The notes: generated from the letters alone by a model not told the origin. Counted from the first letter of the stretch, positions 44,048 to 54,273 are shown. The stretch: 64,000 nt of DNA from Spirosoma rigui (GCF_002067135.1 NZ_CP020105.1:806001-870000), one strand, 5' to 3'. A program made the numbers and translations.

Positions 44048-45442
44048 CTACAAACCCACTTTATCCATCATATCCGGTATTACAACGTCTTTGAATCCCG
44101 CAGCCTGAAGCTTTTCTTTCCAGATCAGTTGCTTTTCCAGCTCACCATGTACCAGAAATACGGTTTTCACCCGGGCAGGGTCCTGGCACGACAGAAACTG
44201 TAACATCTCGCGGTAATCGCCGTGGGCCGAGAACGAATCCATGATTTCGACACGGGCGTTTACGGCAAGGCGTTCGCCAAAAATCGTAACTTCTTTATCG
44301 CCCCGCTTCAAGGCGCCACCCAGACTACTGGGCGACGCATAGCCAACCATCAGGATCGTCGTGGACGGGTCCTCAATATTGTTCTTGATGTGGTGCTTGA
44401 TCCGCCCGGCTTCGGCCATTCCCGAGGGGGCAACAATAATACAGGGCTCATGCTGACCATTGATCGCTTTCGACTCTTCCACATCGGAAATATAGTGCAG
44501 GTTTGCAAAGTCAAAGGCGTCGCCGTCCCGTTTTATGTAGGCCAGTATATCAGGGTTAAAATCTTCCTCGTGATCCCGCATTACCTGCGTCGCTTTGACC
44601 GACATCGGGCTGTCTATGTACACTTGCAGGCGGGGCAGCTTTCCCTCGCTTTCCAGTTGGTCGAGGGCGTAGATCAACTCCTGGGTCCGGTCAACGGCAA
44701 AAGCAGGAATCAGCAGTTTACCTCGCCGTTCAATGCAGGTTTCCTCCACAATACGCAGCAGGTGCGCTTTCATGTCGGGCTCGGGTTCGTGGAGTCGATC
44801 ACCGTAAGTCGATTCGCAGATGATATAGTCGGCTTGCGGAAACGAATCGGGCTTGCGCAGGATTTTATCGTCGGGCCGGCCAATATCACCGCTGAAAGCA
44901 AGTTGAGTCGTTTTGTCGGCTTCGCGGATAGTTAGGCTAATGGCAGCGCTGCCCAGCAGGTGGGCGGCATCGGTCAGCAACCCCGTTACCGATGAGCCGA
45001 TCTCGAAGGGCTGGTTGTAGGCCACGGCTACCATCTGGCGGAGTGCCTGCTCTACATCTGCTTCGTTGTACAGTGCGTCGAGCGTTGCCTGCCCCCGCCG
45101 GCTACGCCGGTTGTTTACCCGCTCCAGATCCCGTTCCTGAATACGGGCACTATCCATCAGCATCACTTCGCAGAGATCAATAGTGGCTGAAGTCGTGTAA
45201 ATTGGGCCTTTGAATCCCTTGGCTACCAGACGGGGGATCAGACCGGTATGATCGATGTGCGCGTGCGACAGAACCATATAGTCCACAGCCGCCGGGTCGA
45301 AACCAAACTGCTGGTTAAGGTCGTCGGTATTAATGCCCTGAAACAGGCCGCAATCGAGTAAGATCTGCGTACCGTCGGCGGTTGTGATCAGGTGTTTGCT
45401 GCCCGTAACGGTGCGGGCCGCGCCAAAAAATTGAATGGTCAT
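44048..45442 (-). CDS. Metallo-beta-lactamase-fold hydrolase with beta-CASP and RNA-specificity domains
   Basis: This 464-residue enzyme has the metal motif HAHIDH at 60-65 and further metal ligands in TDAAHLLGSA and FSGDIG. A beta-CASP insertion spans about 200-380 (ICESTYGDR, IPAFAVDRTQELIYAL, YIDSPMS), and the RMMBL-type end carries FSAHGDYREM and LVHGE. This combination defines nucleases related to CPSF73 and RNase J/YSH1-like bacterial proteins that cut RNA. RNA processing is therefore the likely role, but no substrate is known. It starts 100 bases from the divergent pbpC. Confidence 0.92.
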   Translation of the reverse strand: MTIQFFGAARTVTGSKHLITTADGTQILLDCGLFQGINTDDLNQQFGFDPAAVDYMVLSHAHIDHTGLIPRLVAKGFKGPIYTTSATIDLCEVMLMDSARIQERDLERVNNRRSRRGQATLDALYNEADVEQALRQMVAVAYNQPFEIGSSVTGLLTDAAHLLGSAAISLTIREADKTTQLAFSGDIGRPDDKILRKPDSFPQADYIICESTYGDRLHEPEPDMKAHLLRIVEETCIERRGKLLIPAFAVDRTQELIYALDQLESEGKLPRLQVYIDSPMSVKATQVMRDHEEDFNPDILAYIKRDGDAFDFANLHYISDVEESKAINGQHEPCIIVAPSGMAEAGRIKHHIKNNIEDPSTTILMVGYASPSSLGGALKRGDKEVTIFGERLAVNARVEIMDSFSAHGDYREMLQFLSCQDPARVKTVFLVHGELEKQLIWKEKLQAAGFKDVVIPDMMDKVGL

Positions 45443-45542
45443 CGGTTAGGAATGTAAGGGTGATGCTGATCGTTCGGCGCTACCGTTGGCAGGCAGCGAT
45501 GCAAAGAAACACAGATATTCACGGAGATAGGTAAACTGACTA

Positions 45543-47936
45543 GTGGAAAGCATTGCAAAATGGTTTAGACAAACGGGACAACGGACATTCATTCGCGTCT
45601 GTGCCACAGTGCTGATCCTGCTGATCGGTCTGGATCGCCTGTTTCCCCTTCAGCCGGCCGTTCCTTATTCAACGGTCATCACCGCCCGCGATGGCTCCAT
45701 TCTCCACGCGTTTCTGAGCCGCGATGACAAATGGCGGCTATACGCCGAGTTGTCTGATATAACACCCGCACTGCGTAACGCCATCATCTACAAAGAGGAC
45801 AAGTACTTTTATAGCCATCCTGGATTCAATCCGGTTGCCCTTCTCCGGGCAACCGTACGTAACCTGCTGACAGGACAGCGAACATCGGGGGCGTCGACTA
45901 TAACGATGCAGACCGTGCGTCTGCTCGAACCCCGGTCGCGCACATACGGGAATAAACTCATCGAACTCATCCGGGCTGTCCAGCTGGAACTCCATTACTC
46001 CAAAGACGAAATTCTACAGTTGTATCTGAACCTGATACCTTACGGCGGTAACATCGAGGGCATCAAATCGGCGTCGATGCTCTACTTTGGCAAACCGCCC
46101 GTACTGCTAAGCCTCGCTGAACTAACCACGCTGGCCATTATTCCAAACCGACCGTCGAGTCTGCGGCTGGGTATCAACAACGCCCGGATTGTACAGGCGC
46201 GTAATGGCTGGCTCAACCGATTCAGATCTGCCCAGCTGTATACCGAAACAACGATTACCGACGCGCTCTCGGAACCGCTTACGGCCTATCGGCGCGAAGC
46301 ACCCCAACTGGCCCCACACCTGTCGCGCCGGCTTCGGGCGGGGCAGCCGGATCAACCCATCATCCGGTCGTCGCTGGACCCGGTTACGCAGTCTACGGCC
46401 GAGCAGCTCGTGCAAAATTATGCCATTCGCATTCGTGCGAACGATATCCACAACGCAGCCGTCCTCATTGTGGATAACAGGACCAGCGAGGTCGTCGCCT
46501 ACGTCGGCTCGGCTGATTTCAATAATGTATCCGATGGTGGTCAGGTTGATGGCGTTAGAGCGGTACGGTCGCCGGGGAGCGCTCTGAAACCGCTTCTCTA
46601 CGGGCTTGCGTTCGATGCCGGTCTCATTACGCCCCGGAGTAAGCTCAATGACGTACCCACCAACTTCGGCGGGTACCGACCCGATAATTATGACCGCCGG
46701 TTCAACGGCCCCGTCACCGCCGAGTTTGCGCTGGCTAATTCCCTCAACATTCCAGCCGTCCTGCTTCTCCGCGAGATCGGTACCCCCGCTTTCGTGGCAA
46801 CGCTGCAGAAAGCAGGTTTCTCGACCGTTAAAAAGCAGGCAAAAGACCTGGGCCTCTCCCTGATTCTGGGGGGCTGTGGCGTTACGCTGGAAGAGATGAC
46901 GCGGTTATATGCAGGACTGGCTCGTGGGGGGGTAATGAGCGAACTTGCTCTGCGTCCCCTCGCCCCCGATTCTCCCCCGCCGGGGAGAGGGCTAAAGGCT
47001 TCCGACAGGCGCTCCCTGCTCCCCGCCGGGGAAGGGCCGGGGGTGAGAGAACTTTCGCCCGAAGCCGCTTACCTCGTTACCCAGACGCTTACCCAGATCA
47101 CCCGTCCCGATCTGCCCAACAACTTCGACAATAGCTATCACCTGCCCCGTATTGCCTGGAAAACGGGAACGTCCTATGGCCGGCGGGATGCGTGGAGTAT
47201 CGGTTATAATCAGCGCTACACCATTGGCGTATGGGCAGGCAATTTCTCGGGCGTTGGTGTGCCCGAACTTAGCGGGGCCAATACCGCTACGCCCCTGCTG
47301 TTCCAGTTGTTCAACGCCCTCGACTACAATTCGCCCCGGGGTTGGTTTCAACCGCCCGCCCAGGCAAACAGCCGGCTGGCGATGCGGCTCGTCTGCCCGG
47401 AAACGGGCGACATCCCCGGCGACTCCTGTCTGAATCCGGTTACTGATTATCAGATCATGGGCGTATCGAGGCATCGGCTTTGCCAGCACCGCAAAGCCGT
47501 ATTTATCAATCGGGCCGGTACACTCGCCTATTGCTCTCACTGCCGGCCGGACTCGGGCTGGGTGCGCCGGTTCTATCCCAATCTGGCTCCGGAAGTCATT
47601 GCATTTTACCAGAGTGGGCATATTCCGTTCGAGTCGGTGCCACCGCACAACCCCGGCTGTGAGCGGGTTTTTGGAGCCAATGGCCCGCAGATCACGAGCT
47701 TGAACGACGGCAGCGAATATTTCATCAATCCAGTACAGCCCGCCGAACTGGAGTTGAGCTGTCAGGCACCCAATGACGTACAGGGGGTATTCTGGTATCT
47801 GAACGATAAACTCTATCGGAAAGCACACCCGGCCGAAGCCCTCTTCTTCAAACCCAGACCAGGCCGTTTGAAGATTTCCTGCGCCGACGACCGCGGGCGG
47901 CACAGCGACATATGGGTACTGATAAAAAGCGAGTAA
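45543..47936 (+). CDS. pbpC: Penicillin-binding protein 1C with C-terminal BiPBP domain
   Basis: This 797-residue bifunctional peptidoglycan synthase uses a GTG start at 45543. A signal-anchor helix lies at about 17-31. The glycosyltransferase domain has the catalytic Glu in EDKYFYSHPGF (E85) and TSGASTITMQTVRLL. The transpeptidase domain has SALK (catalytic Ser346, Lys349), SLN (400-402) and KTG (540-542). The C-terminal about 90 residues (from LNDGSEYFINP) are a BiPBP_C domain. Between SLN and KTG about 35 residues (470-505; PDSPPPGRG, PAGEGPGVRE) do not look like the family and come from a GC-rich palindromic element. PBP1C is commonly linked with alpha-2-macroglobulin, found here 619 bases downstream after one small gene. 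Confidence 0.95.
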   Translation: MESIAKWFRQTGQRTFIRVCATVLILLIGLDRLFPLQPAVPYSTVITARDGSILHAFLSRDDKWRLYAELSDITPALRNAIIYKEDKYFYSHPGFNPVALLRATVRNLLTGQRTSGASTITMQTVRLLEPRSRTYGNKLIELIRAVQLELHYSKDEILQLYLNLIPYGGNIEGIKSASMLYFGKPPVLLSLAELTTLAIIPNRPSSLRLGINNARIVQARNGWLNRFRSAQLYTETTITDALSEPLTAYRREAPQLAPHLSRRLRAGQPDQPIIRSSLDPVTQSTAEQLVQNYAIRIRANDIHNAAVLIVDNRTSEVVAYVGSADFNNVSDGGQVDGVRAVRSPGSALKPLLYGLAFDAGLITPRSKLNDVPTNFGGYRPDNYDRRFNGPVTAEFALANSLNIPAVLLLREIGTPAFVATLQKAGFSTVKKQAKDLGLSLILGGCGVTLEEMTRLYAGLARGGVMSELALRPLAPDSPPPGRGLKASDRRSLLPAGEGPGVRELSPEAAYLVTQTLTQITRPDLPNNFDNSYHLPRIAWKTGTSYGRRDAWSIGYNQRYTIGVWAGNFSGVGVPELSGANTATPLLFQLFNALDYNSPRGWFQPPAQANSRLAMRLVCPETGDIPGDSCLNPVTDYQIMGVSRHRLCQHRKAVFINRAGTLAYCSHCRPDSGWVRRFYPNLAPEVIAFYQSGHIPFESVPPHNPGCERVFGANGPQITSLNDGSEYFINPVQPAELELSCQAPNDVQGVFWYLNDKLYRKAHPAEALFFKPRPGRLKISCADDRGRHSDIWVLIKSE
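46953..47048. repeat. GC-rich palindromic element inserted in frame in pbpC
   Basis: About 96 bases contain two short hairpins (CTCCCCCGCCGGGGAG near 46972-46987 and CCCCGCCGGGG near 47021-47031). The outer ends are also roughly inverted (CCCTCGCCCCCG at the left, GGGGGTGAGAG at the right). The element is a multiple of three in effect and adds about 35 residues to PBP1C. The peptide GEGPGVR is a common translation of REP-like elements in bacteria. A related stretch lies in the RND fusion gene at 25890-26035. Confidence 0.65.
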
Positions 47937-48006
47937 CACTATAATAATTTGGCTTTTCGGGTATTTATTAAGACTTTTCCATTCTATTAAATCAATCATC
48001 AGGAAT

Positions 48007-48444
48007 ATGAAACTACTTATTACGTTCGTGGCAGGTTTGCTTTTTTCCACCGCTACGTTCGCTCAACAAACGGCCGACCCAACCCAGGACCCAACTGCCC
48101 TCGGCAATGCTTTTTTTAAGGCCATGCTCGACGAAGATGCTACCACACTAGGTAAACTGCTGGCCAGTGATTTCAGCATCATCAGCTTCGACGGTCATAA
48201 GGTCGATGGTGATATGCTCGTACAGGGCGTTGGAGGTGGCTTTGTCGTTATCGAGACGGGTGTGGTTTCCAATGCACAAACGCGCCAGTACAACAGCGAC
48301 TCGGCCGTAATGACCGGCAACTGGAAAGTGAAAGGTAACATCCAGGGCCAGGCGCTGGAGTCAGATGCGACATTTTCGGTAGTGAGCGCCAAGCAGGGTG
48401 GTAGCTGGAAAGTAGTCAATGTTCAGTTTACGCCCGGCCGATAG
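48007..48444 (+). CDS. Secreted NTF2-like (DUF4440-type) protein
   Basis: This 145-residue protein has a signal peptide (MKLLITFVAGLLFSTATFAQ) followed by an NTF2-like cone fold: a helix with DPTALGNAFFKAMLDEDATT, then FSIISFDGHKVDGDMLVQGV and three strands ending GGSWKVVNVQFTPGR. The DUF4440 and SnoaL-like families share this pattern; several are enzymes or ligand binders, but no catalytic residues can be named here. It lies 70 bases after pbpC and is followed by a terminator before the alpha-2-macroglobulin gene, so it may be co-transcribed with pbpC. Confidence 0.85.
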   Translation: MKLLITFVAGLLFSTATFAQQTADPTQDPTALGNAFFKAMLDEDATTLGKLLASDFSIISFDGHKVDGDMLVQGVGGGFVVIETGVVSNAQTRQYNSDSAVMTGNWKVKGNIQGQALESDATFSVVSAKQGGSWKVVNVQFTPGR

Positions 48445-48492
48445 TCCGTTACCGAATCCCTGACCATTGATCTCGTCAGGTCGTGACCGTAG

Positions 48493-48524
48493 AAAAACCC
48501 ATTCATCGACAGAGTGGGTTTTTT
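48493..48524 (+). terminator. Rho-independent terminator
   Basis: AAAAACCCATTC (48493 onward) pairs with GAGTGGGTTTTT, with one G-T pair and an 8-base loop, ending in a T run. It separates the NTF2-like gene from the alpha-2-macroglobulin gene, whose ATG is 31 bases downstream. Confidence 0.8.
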
Positions 48525-48554
48525 CGTTACTATTCGCCCCAGATCCTTCCGGTT

Positions 48555-51500
48555 ATGAACACCAGTCACCAGCACAGTTTCCTCCTGCTTTTAATTTGCC
48601 TGACAGCCCTTTTGGCGGGTTGTTACCGTCTGTCATTCAACGAGCTATCCGTTTTGGGACGCAACTTCGACGATGAAGTGCAGCAGACTCAGAATCTGAC
48701 GTTTACGTTTAACAAAGAGGTTGGCCCACTCACTCACCTTGATGAGTGGGATTCGACCCAGTATGTACGCTTCAAGCCAGCCGTTCGGGGTAAGTTCAAA
48801 TGGTCGGCACCGAACGAGCTGGTATTTTCGCCTGCCGTAGCGTTCGACCCCGCGACGAACTACAGGGCCGAACTAACGAACGAACTGCTCAACCACAGTA
48901 CCCAGAAAGAGCTTCGCCTGTCGAATGAGACGATTGATTTTCACACTCCCTATCTGCAACTTACCGGTACCGAAAGCTGGTGGAGTCGCTCGGCAGAAAC
49001 GGGGCAGGCAGTGGCGAAAGTCCGGCTCAACTTCAACTACCCGGTGAGCACAGCGGAGGTTTCGGAAAAACTGACGGTAACCTCCGATACAAAACTGATT
49101 ACAACGCAGGTGGTCGGCACCAACACCCAGTCCAGCCTGGCGTTTGCCCTGACCAACCTACCCGCAGGAACGGCTCAATCCCGAACCGAATACCCGGTGC
49201 TGGTGTCCCTGGCAAAAGGCCTGAAGGTTGCCAACACGGCCTACGTTAGTCAGTCTGCCATTGAGCAGCGCACGGCGGTGCCCTCGCGCTACACAATCGA
49301 TGTAGCTGATGTTCAGACCAGTTTTGACGGGAACGGAGTTGGCGGGCCGGAAGGCGTAGTACGGGTAATTACCACGCAGGAACTGCAACCTGGTCAGCTA
49401 AGCCAGTATTATACCATCCAGCCGAAGGTTGAAACAACGGCTGAACTCACCGAAAATGGATTCATCCTCCGAGGCAACTTCAACGAAGCCGATACGTACG
49501 TACTGACGCTCACCGACCAGATACGGGGCGTATTGGGCGCTAAACTGGCCGAGCCAGTAACGCGGGATCTGTTCTTCGGAAAAATGCCCGCCAGTATCGC
49601 CTTCGCCACGACAAAAGCCCTCTACCTGAGCGCAAAAGGAGCTCGTAACATTGGTCTCCGTATCGTTAACGTCCCGAAAGTACAGGTTAAAATTGCCCGG
49701 CTCTATGAGAATAACTTACTGACTTACCTCCGCTCTAACCGCTACGAGCAATACGCCGAAGCGGCCGATGGGCAGTGGAAACCCACTGGCAGCTTTAGCT
49801 ACAGCGACGATCAGGAGTCTGACCTGAGCGACGTGCTGGTTAATAAAACCGTTACCGTTTCCGATCTGCCTGCCGTTCGTGGTGTATCGGCGCTCAACGT
49901 AGCCCTGCCCACAAAACGTACCGGCCAGGGCCAGCCCCTGCGTGGTATTTACCTCGTATCGGTGGGCTCAAAAGACGAGGCCTATCTACAAGCCAATCAA
50001 CTAGTGTCGGTATCGGATATTGGCTTGATAGCCCGGCAAACCAACGACGAAATCCTGGTCTGGGCCAACTCCATTCACACCGCCGAGCCAATGCAGGGGG
50101 TTGAGATTACGCTTGTCAGCAGTAATAACCAGGCGGTCTACTCGCTTAGAACCGATGGCAGCGGCTTTGCCAGATTCGAAAAGGTCAGTGAAAAAGCACC
50201 CGGTTTCAACATTACCCTGCTAACGGCCAGCTCCGGCGACGGACCCGACGATTTCAACTTCCTTTTTCTGCCTGATACCAGGGTCGAAACGTCGCGCTTT
50301 GAGGTTGAAGGCAAGCGGGATAACGAATCTGGTTTCAACGCCTTCGTTTACGGGGATCGGGATATTTACCGACCCGGCGAAACCATTCACGTCAACACCA
50401 TTATCCGGTCGCAGTCGTGGCAAACGATCAACGATGTACCTGTACTGATCCGGGTTCTGACGCCCAATGGCCACGAGCTTCGCTCCTTCCGCAAAACGAC
50501 CAATGCGCAGGGAGCCGTTACAACCGACGTTCCACTCGACCCAGCCGCCGTTACGGGCACCTACACCCTTGAAGTACTCAACGCGAACGGTGTCTTGCTG
50601 ACGTCTCAGGCAGTGAGCGTGGAGGAATTTGTGCCGGACCGGATCAAGGTCGACGTCCTGACCGATCGATCGGGTTACTCGTCCGGCCAGACAATCACCC
50701 TGTCGGCCACCGCCCAGAATCTGTTCGGGCCGCCCGCGTCTGATCGAGCTTACGAAATGGAGCTTCAGCTGAAGCGGAGTGTATTTTCGCCCAAGGGCTA
50801 CGAAGACTACTCATTTTCGATACCGAATCAGGTTACTTTTCCGAAAGAACTACGGCAGGGACGTACCAACACCAACGGGCAGGCCACCGAACGCTTTACC
50901 ATTCCAGCGCTGTACCAGGACATTGGTATGCTGGAGGGGAAATTATTCGTGACTGTCTTTGACGAAAACGGCCGGCCGGTTAACCGGCTCCGGCGCTTCA
51001 GCGTACAGACACAGCCAACACTCTTTGGTGTGCGCTTGCCCGACCGATACCTCACGACCGGCACTACTCTTTCCGCCGAACTGGTAGCACTTGACCCGAC
51101 CGGCGCGCTACGACCATCGGCAGCAGCTCAGATCGATATCGTTCGCTACGACTACCAGACTGTGATCGAGAAAAAAGGAGAAGGTAATCAGGCCCAGATC
51201 AACTATACGACCAAACGGCGGGAGAAGTCTGTCTACAGCAATACGTTGGCTGTCAAAAATGGTAAAGCCACCGTTCACTACGTACCCAGCGTATCGGGCG
51301 AGTACGAAATACGGATACGTCGGGCGGGGCTGCCCGGTACCTCAACCGGCTACGCAGCAACCAGCTTTTACGCCTATGGGTACGGCAGCACATCGGCCTC
51401 GTCATTCGACGTCAGCCAGGAGGGTCAGGTGCTGATGACATTCGATAAACCAGCCTATCAAACCGGCACCCGTGCCAAAGTCCTTTTCAAAGCTCCGTTC

Positions 51501-54131
51501 GACGGAAAGCTGCTGGTAACGGTAGAGCGCAACCGGGTGCTGGAACATCACTGGCTGACGACCAACCAAAAATCGGCCGAATGGAGTTTTTCGGTCGACG
51601 AGAAGCATTTACCCAATGTGTACCTGACAGCCACCCTCATCCGGGCCATCCATCCGGACAATGGTGCCGAATCGTCCCTGCCGATCACCGTAGCGCACGG
51701 GTTCGCGTCGGTTCCGGTGCAGGACCCCGCCACCAAACTCGCGGTCAATATCTCAGCCGTAGCCCGGTCGAGGTCGAAAACGAAGCAGACAATCCGGGTC
51801 AAAACCGCCAGCAATGCTCAGGTAACCGTAGCGGTGGTCGATGAGGGTATTTTGCAGTTGAAGAACACTAAAACGCCCGACCCGCACGGCTTCTTCTACC
51901 AGAAACGCGCCCTCGAAGTAGGCAGCCACGACCTTTATGCCCTCCTTTACCCCGAGTTATCCCTCCGCTCGAACCAGTCGAGTACGGGTGGCGACGGCTA
52001 TGATCTCGAACGACGCGTGAATCCCCTGAGCAATGGCCGGGTACGGCTGGTGGCCCTGTGGAGTGGTATTCTGGAAACCGGTCCGGATGGCGAAGCTGAG
52101 TTCACCGTCGATATCCCCCAGTTTTCGGGTGATTTACGGGTTATGGCGGTCGCTTACAAAAACCAAGCGTTCGGATCGGCAAACAGTAATGTGAACGTGG
52201 CCGATCCAGTCGTGATCAGTAGTGGCCTGCCCCGTTTTCTTTCTCCCGGCGATTTGGTTGACATACCCGTTACGCTGAGCAACACAACGACCGAACCAGC
52301 CGTGGTCACGGCGCAGTTCAGCCTGAGTGGACCGCTAGCCTCCGACAGTCTCAGCCCACGCCGGTTAACCATTCAGCCCGGTCGCGAGGTGCGCACGTTC
52401 CTGCGGGTGAAGGCCGGGCAGACCACGGGTCCCGCTACGGTGCTGGTGACTGTAAGGGGATTGAACGAGACATTTACGGAGAAGACCGACATAACCGTCC
52501 GCCCGGCGGCTTCCCTGCGGATAACTACCGTATCGGGCGCGGTGGCTGGTGGACAAACGCAGTCACTTCGGCTGGCAGGCCAGTTTTTGCCGGGCACGGC
52601 ACGCGCCCGGATGACCCTCAGCCGGTCGCCGGTCGCGCAATACGGGCGGGAGCTGACCTACCTGCTGGGCTACCCCCACGGTTGTCTTGAGCAAACCATC
52701 TCGAAGGCTTTTCCGCAACTGTACTTCGCTGACCTGACCCACCAGCTGGCCAGCAATACGTACTTTGTCCGATCGGGAGAAAGTGACCTGAATCCTGCTA
52801 CCAACGTAAGACAGGCTATTCAGAAAGTCGAAAGTCTGCAACTTAAAAACGGTGGATTTGCAATGTGGCCCGGTATGGGCGGCCAGCTCAACTCGGCCGC
52901 CAGCGTAGTAGACGTGTGGGCATCTGCCTACGCTCTCCACTTTCTCTCGGAAGCGCAGGAAGCCGGTTATGAAGTCAGACAATCGGTGCTGAGCGCAGCC
53001 ATCGATTTCATGACTACGTTTACCAATAATCCGGCAACCGAGCAAACCGTTACCTACGACGAAGCCGGCGGCCGGACCATCCGTCAGGTTGCCAGCCGAA
53101 CGAGTATATATGGCCTGTATGCACTGGCGGTAGCAGGCAAACCCAATCGCCCGGCGATGAATTACTACAAGGGGGCGGCTCTGAAGCAGAAGGGAGGAAC
53201 CCTAACGGCCGATAGCCGCTACCTGCTGGCTGCGGCTTTTTTCCGGATTGGTGATACGCGCAGCTACACCGCCTTGATACCAAGCCGGTTCATTGACCCG
53301 TCGGACCGGCAGACGGGCGGAAGCTACGCATCGCCCGTTCGTAACCTCGCGCTCGTTCTCGATGTACTGGTCGAAACCGATCGGGCCAACCTCCAGATTC
53401 CAACGCTGGCCCGGCAATTGTCTGCGGTATTAGGCCAGCACACGTACCTCAACACCCAGGAAGCTGCTTTCTCATTTCTGGCACTTGGGAAACTGGCCCG
53501 GCAGCAAGCGGGAAACACGGCCACAGCTACCCTACTGGCGGGTAACAACAAACTGGGGGCAATGACCGGCGCGTTTCTTAACCTGAACCGCGTCCCAACG
53601 AATGTTCCCCTTTCGCTGACAGCCAAGGGAACGGGTACGGTTTACTACGTTGCCCAAAGCGAAGGAGTACCCATAAGCGGCCGAATTCCGAACGAGGACC
53701 AGGGTCTTCGAGTACGCCGGCAATACCTGGACCGGAGTGGCAAGCCCATTACGGGAGCCGTTCGGCAAAATGACTTGGTTGTTGTGCAGATCACCCTGAG
53801 CAGCCAGAATGGCCTACCGGTCGAAAACGTCGTCATTACCGATCTGCTGCCCGCCGGACTGGAGATGGAGAACCCTCGCCTGACTAGCACCGCAGACCGC
53901 GAGCAGCGGGAAATGGCCTGGATAAAGAACGCCGGAATACCGGACCATTTCGATCTGCGCGATGACCGGATTAACTTTTACACCCAGGCCGGTAGCACAC
54001 CCAAGTCCTTTTATTACCTCGCCCGGGCTATAACGAAAGGGCGCTTTGTGACCGGACCAGTCTCGGCCGATGCCATGTACAACGGAGCATTACGAAGTTA
54101 CGCGGGTGCGGGGCTATTTGTGATCGAGTGA
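48555..54131 (+). CDS. Alpha-2-macroglobulin family lipoprotein
   Basis: This encodes 1858 residues. The ATG at 48555 gives a lipoprotein signal (FLLLLICLTALLAGC, Cys 23); an in-frame GTG at 48483 is unlikely, because it lies before the terminator's end. The protein shows repeated macroglobulin domains, for example FVYGDRDIYRPGETIHVNTI and VAVVDEGILQLKN, and a region of PQFSGDLRVMAVAYK. The thioester site is GCLEQ (Cys1377-Gln1380). It is followed by the alpha-helical thioester domain (QLKNGGFAMWPG, YALHFLSEAQEAGYEV) and a C-terminal domain with ITDLLPAGLEMENPR. Bacterial members trap proteases in the periplasm and are often paired with PBP1C, as here, so protection of cell-wall repair is the likely role (family knowledge). 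The intact CxEQ places it with YfhM-type rather than MagD-type proteins. Confidence 0.95.
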   Translation: MNTSHQHSFLLLLICLTALLAGCYRLSFNELSVLGRNFDDEVQQTQNLTFTFNKEVGPLTHLDEWDSTQYVRFKPAVRGKFKWSAPNELVFSPAVAFDPATNYRAELTNELLNHSTQKELRLSNETIDFHTPYLQLTGTESWWSRSAETGQAVAKVRLNFNYPVSTAEVSEKLTVTSDTKLITTQVVGTNTQSSLAFALTNLPAGTAQSRTEYPVLVSLAKGLKVANTAYVSQSAIEQRTAVPSRYTIDVADVQTSFDGNGVGGPEGVVRVITTQELQPGQLSQYYTIQPKVETTAELTENGFILRGNFNEADTYVLTLTDQIRGVLGAKLAEPVTRDLFFGKMPASIAFATTKALYLSAKGARNIGLRIVNVPKVQVKIARLYENNLLTYLRSNRYEQYAEAADGQWKPTGSFSYSDDQESDLSDVLVNKTVTVSDLPAVRGVSALNVALPTKRTGQGQPLRGIYLVSVGSKDEAYLQANQLVSVSDIGLIARQTNDEILVWANSIHTAEPMQGVEITLVSSNNQAVYSLRTDGSGFARFEKVSEKAPGFNITLLTASSGDGPDDFNFLFLPDTRVETSRFEVEGKRDNESGFNAFVYGDRDIYRPGETIHVNTIIRSQSWQTINDVPVLIRVLTPNGHELRSFRKTTNAQGAVTTDVPLDPAAVTGTYTLEVLNANGVLLTSQAVSVEEFVPDRIKVDVLTDRSGYSSGQTITLSATAQNLFGPPASDRAYEMELQLKRSVFSPKGYEDYSFSIPNQVTFPKELRQGRTNTNGQATERFTIPALYQDIGMLEGKLFVTVFDENGRPVNRLRRFSVQTQPTLFGVRLPDRYLTTGTTLSAELVALDPTGALRPSAAAQIDIVRYDYQTVIEKKGEGNQAQINYTTKRREKSVYSNTLAVKNGKATVHYVPSVSGEYEIRIRRAGLPGTSTGYAATSFYAYGYGSTSASSFDVSQEGQVLMTFDKPAYQTGTRAKVLFKAPFDGKLLVTVERNRVLEHHWLTTNQKSAEWSFSVDEKHLPNVYLTATLIRAIHPDNGAESSLPITVAHGFASVPVQDPATKLAVNISAVARSRSKTKQTIRVKTASNAQVTVAVVDEGILQLKNTKTPDPHGFFYQKRALEVGSHDLYALLYPELSLRSNQSSTGGDGYDLERRVNPLSNGRVRLVALWSGILETGPDGEAEFTVDIPQFSGDLRVMAVAYKNQAFGSANSNVNVADPVVISSGLPRFLSPGDLVDIPVTLSNTTTEPAVVTAQFSLSGPLASDSLSPRRLTIQPGREVRTFLRVKAGQTTGPATVLVTVRGLNETFTEKTDITVRPAASLRITTVSGAVAGGQTQSLRLAGQFLPGTARARMTLSRSPVAQYGRELTYLLGYPHGCLEQTISKAFPQLYFADLTHQLASNTYFVRSGESDLNPATNVRQAIQKVESLQLKNGGFAMWPGMGGQLNSAASVVDVWASAYALHFLSEAQEAGYEVRQSVLSAAIDFMTTFTNNPATEQTVTYDEAGGRTIRQVASRTSIYGLYALAVAGKPNRPAMNYYKGAALKQKGGTLTADSRYLLAAAFFRIGDTRSYTALIPSRFIDPSDRQTGGSYASPVRNLALVLDVLVETDRANLQIPTLARQLSAVLGQHTYLNTQEAAFSFLALGKLARQQAGNTATATLLAGNNKLGAMTGAFLNLNRVPTNVPLSLTAKGTGTVYYVAQSEGVPISGRIPNEDQGLRVRRQYLDRSGKPITGAVRQNDLVVVQITLSSQNGLPVENVVITDLLPAGLEMENPRLTSTADREQREMAWIKNAGIPDHFDLRDDRINFYTQAGSTPKSFYYLARAITKGRFVTGPVSADAMYNGALRSYAGAGLFVIE

Positions 54132-54273
54132 ATCAGGACGGGCGATTAATCTACAAATTATGTAGAAAACAAACCCAACAACCTACGTACATACCGTGTT
54201 TATGGCAGTAAACGGCACTGGTACACTTTTTGATCCGCCTTTACCGTCATTGTCAATCTATTACTACAACGTT

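Noticed and set aside
46992-48050. Minus-strand open frame of 352 codons opposite pbpC
   Set aside because: It overlaps the catalytic and C-terminal parts of a clear PBP1C gene and has no recognisable domain or signal.
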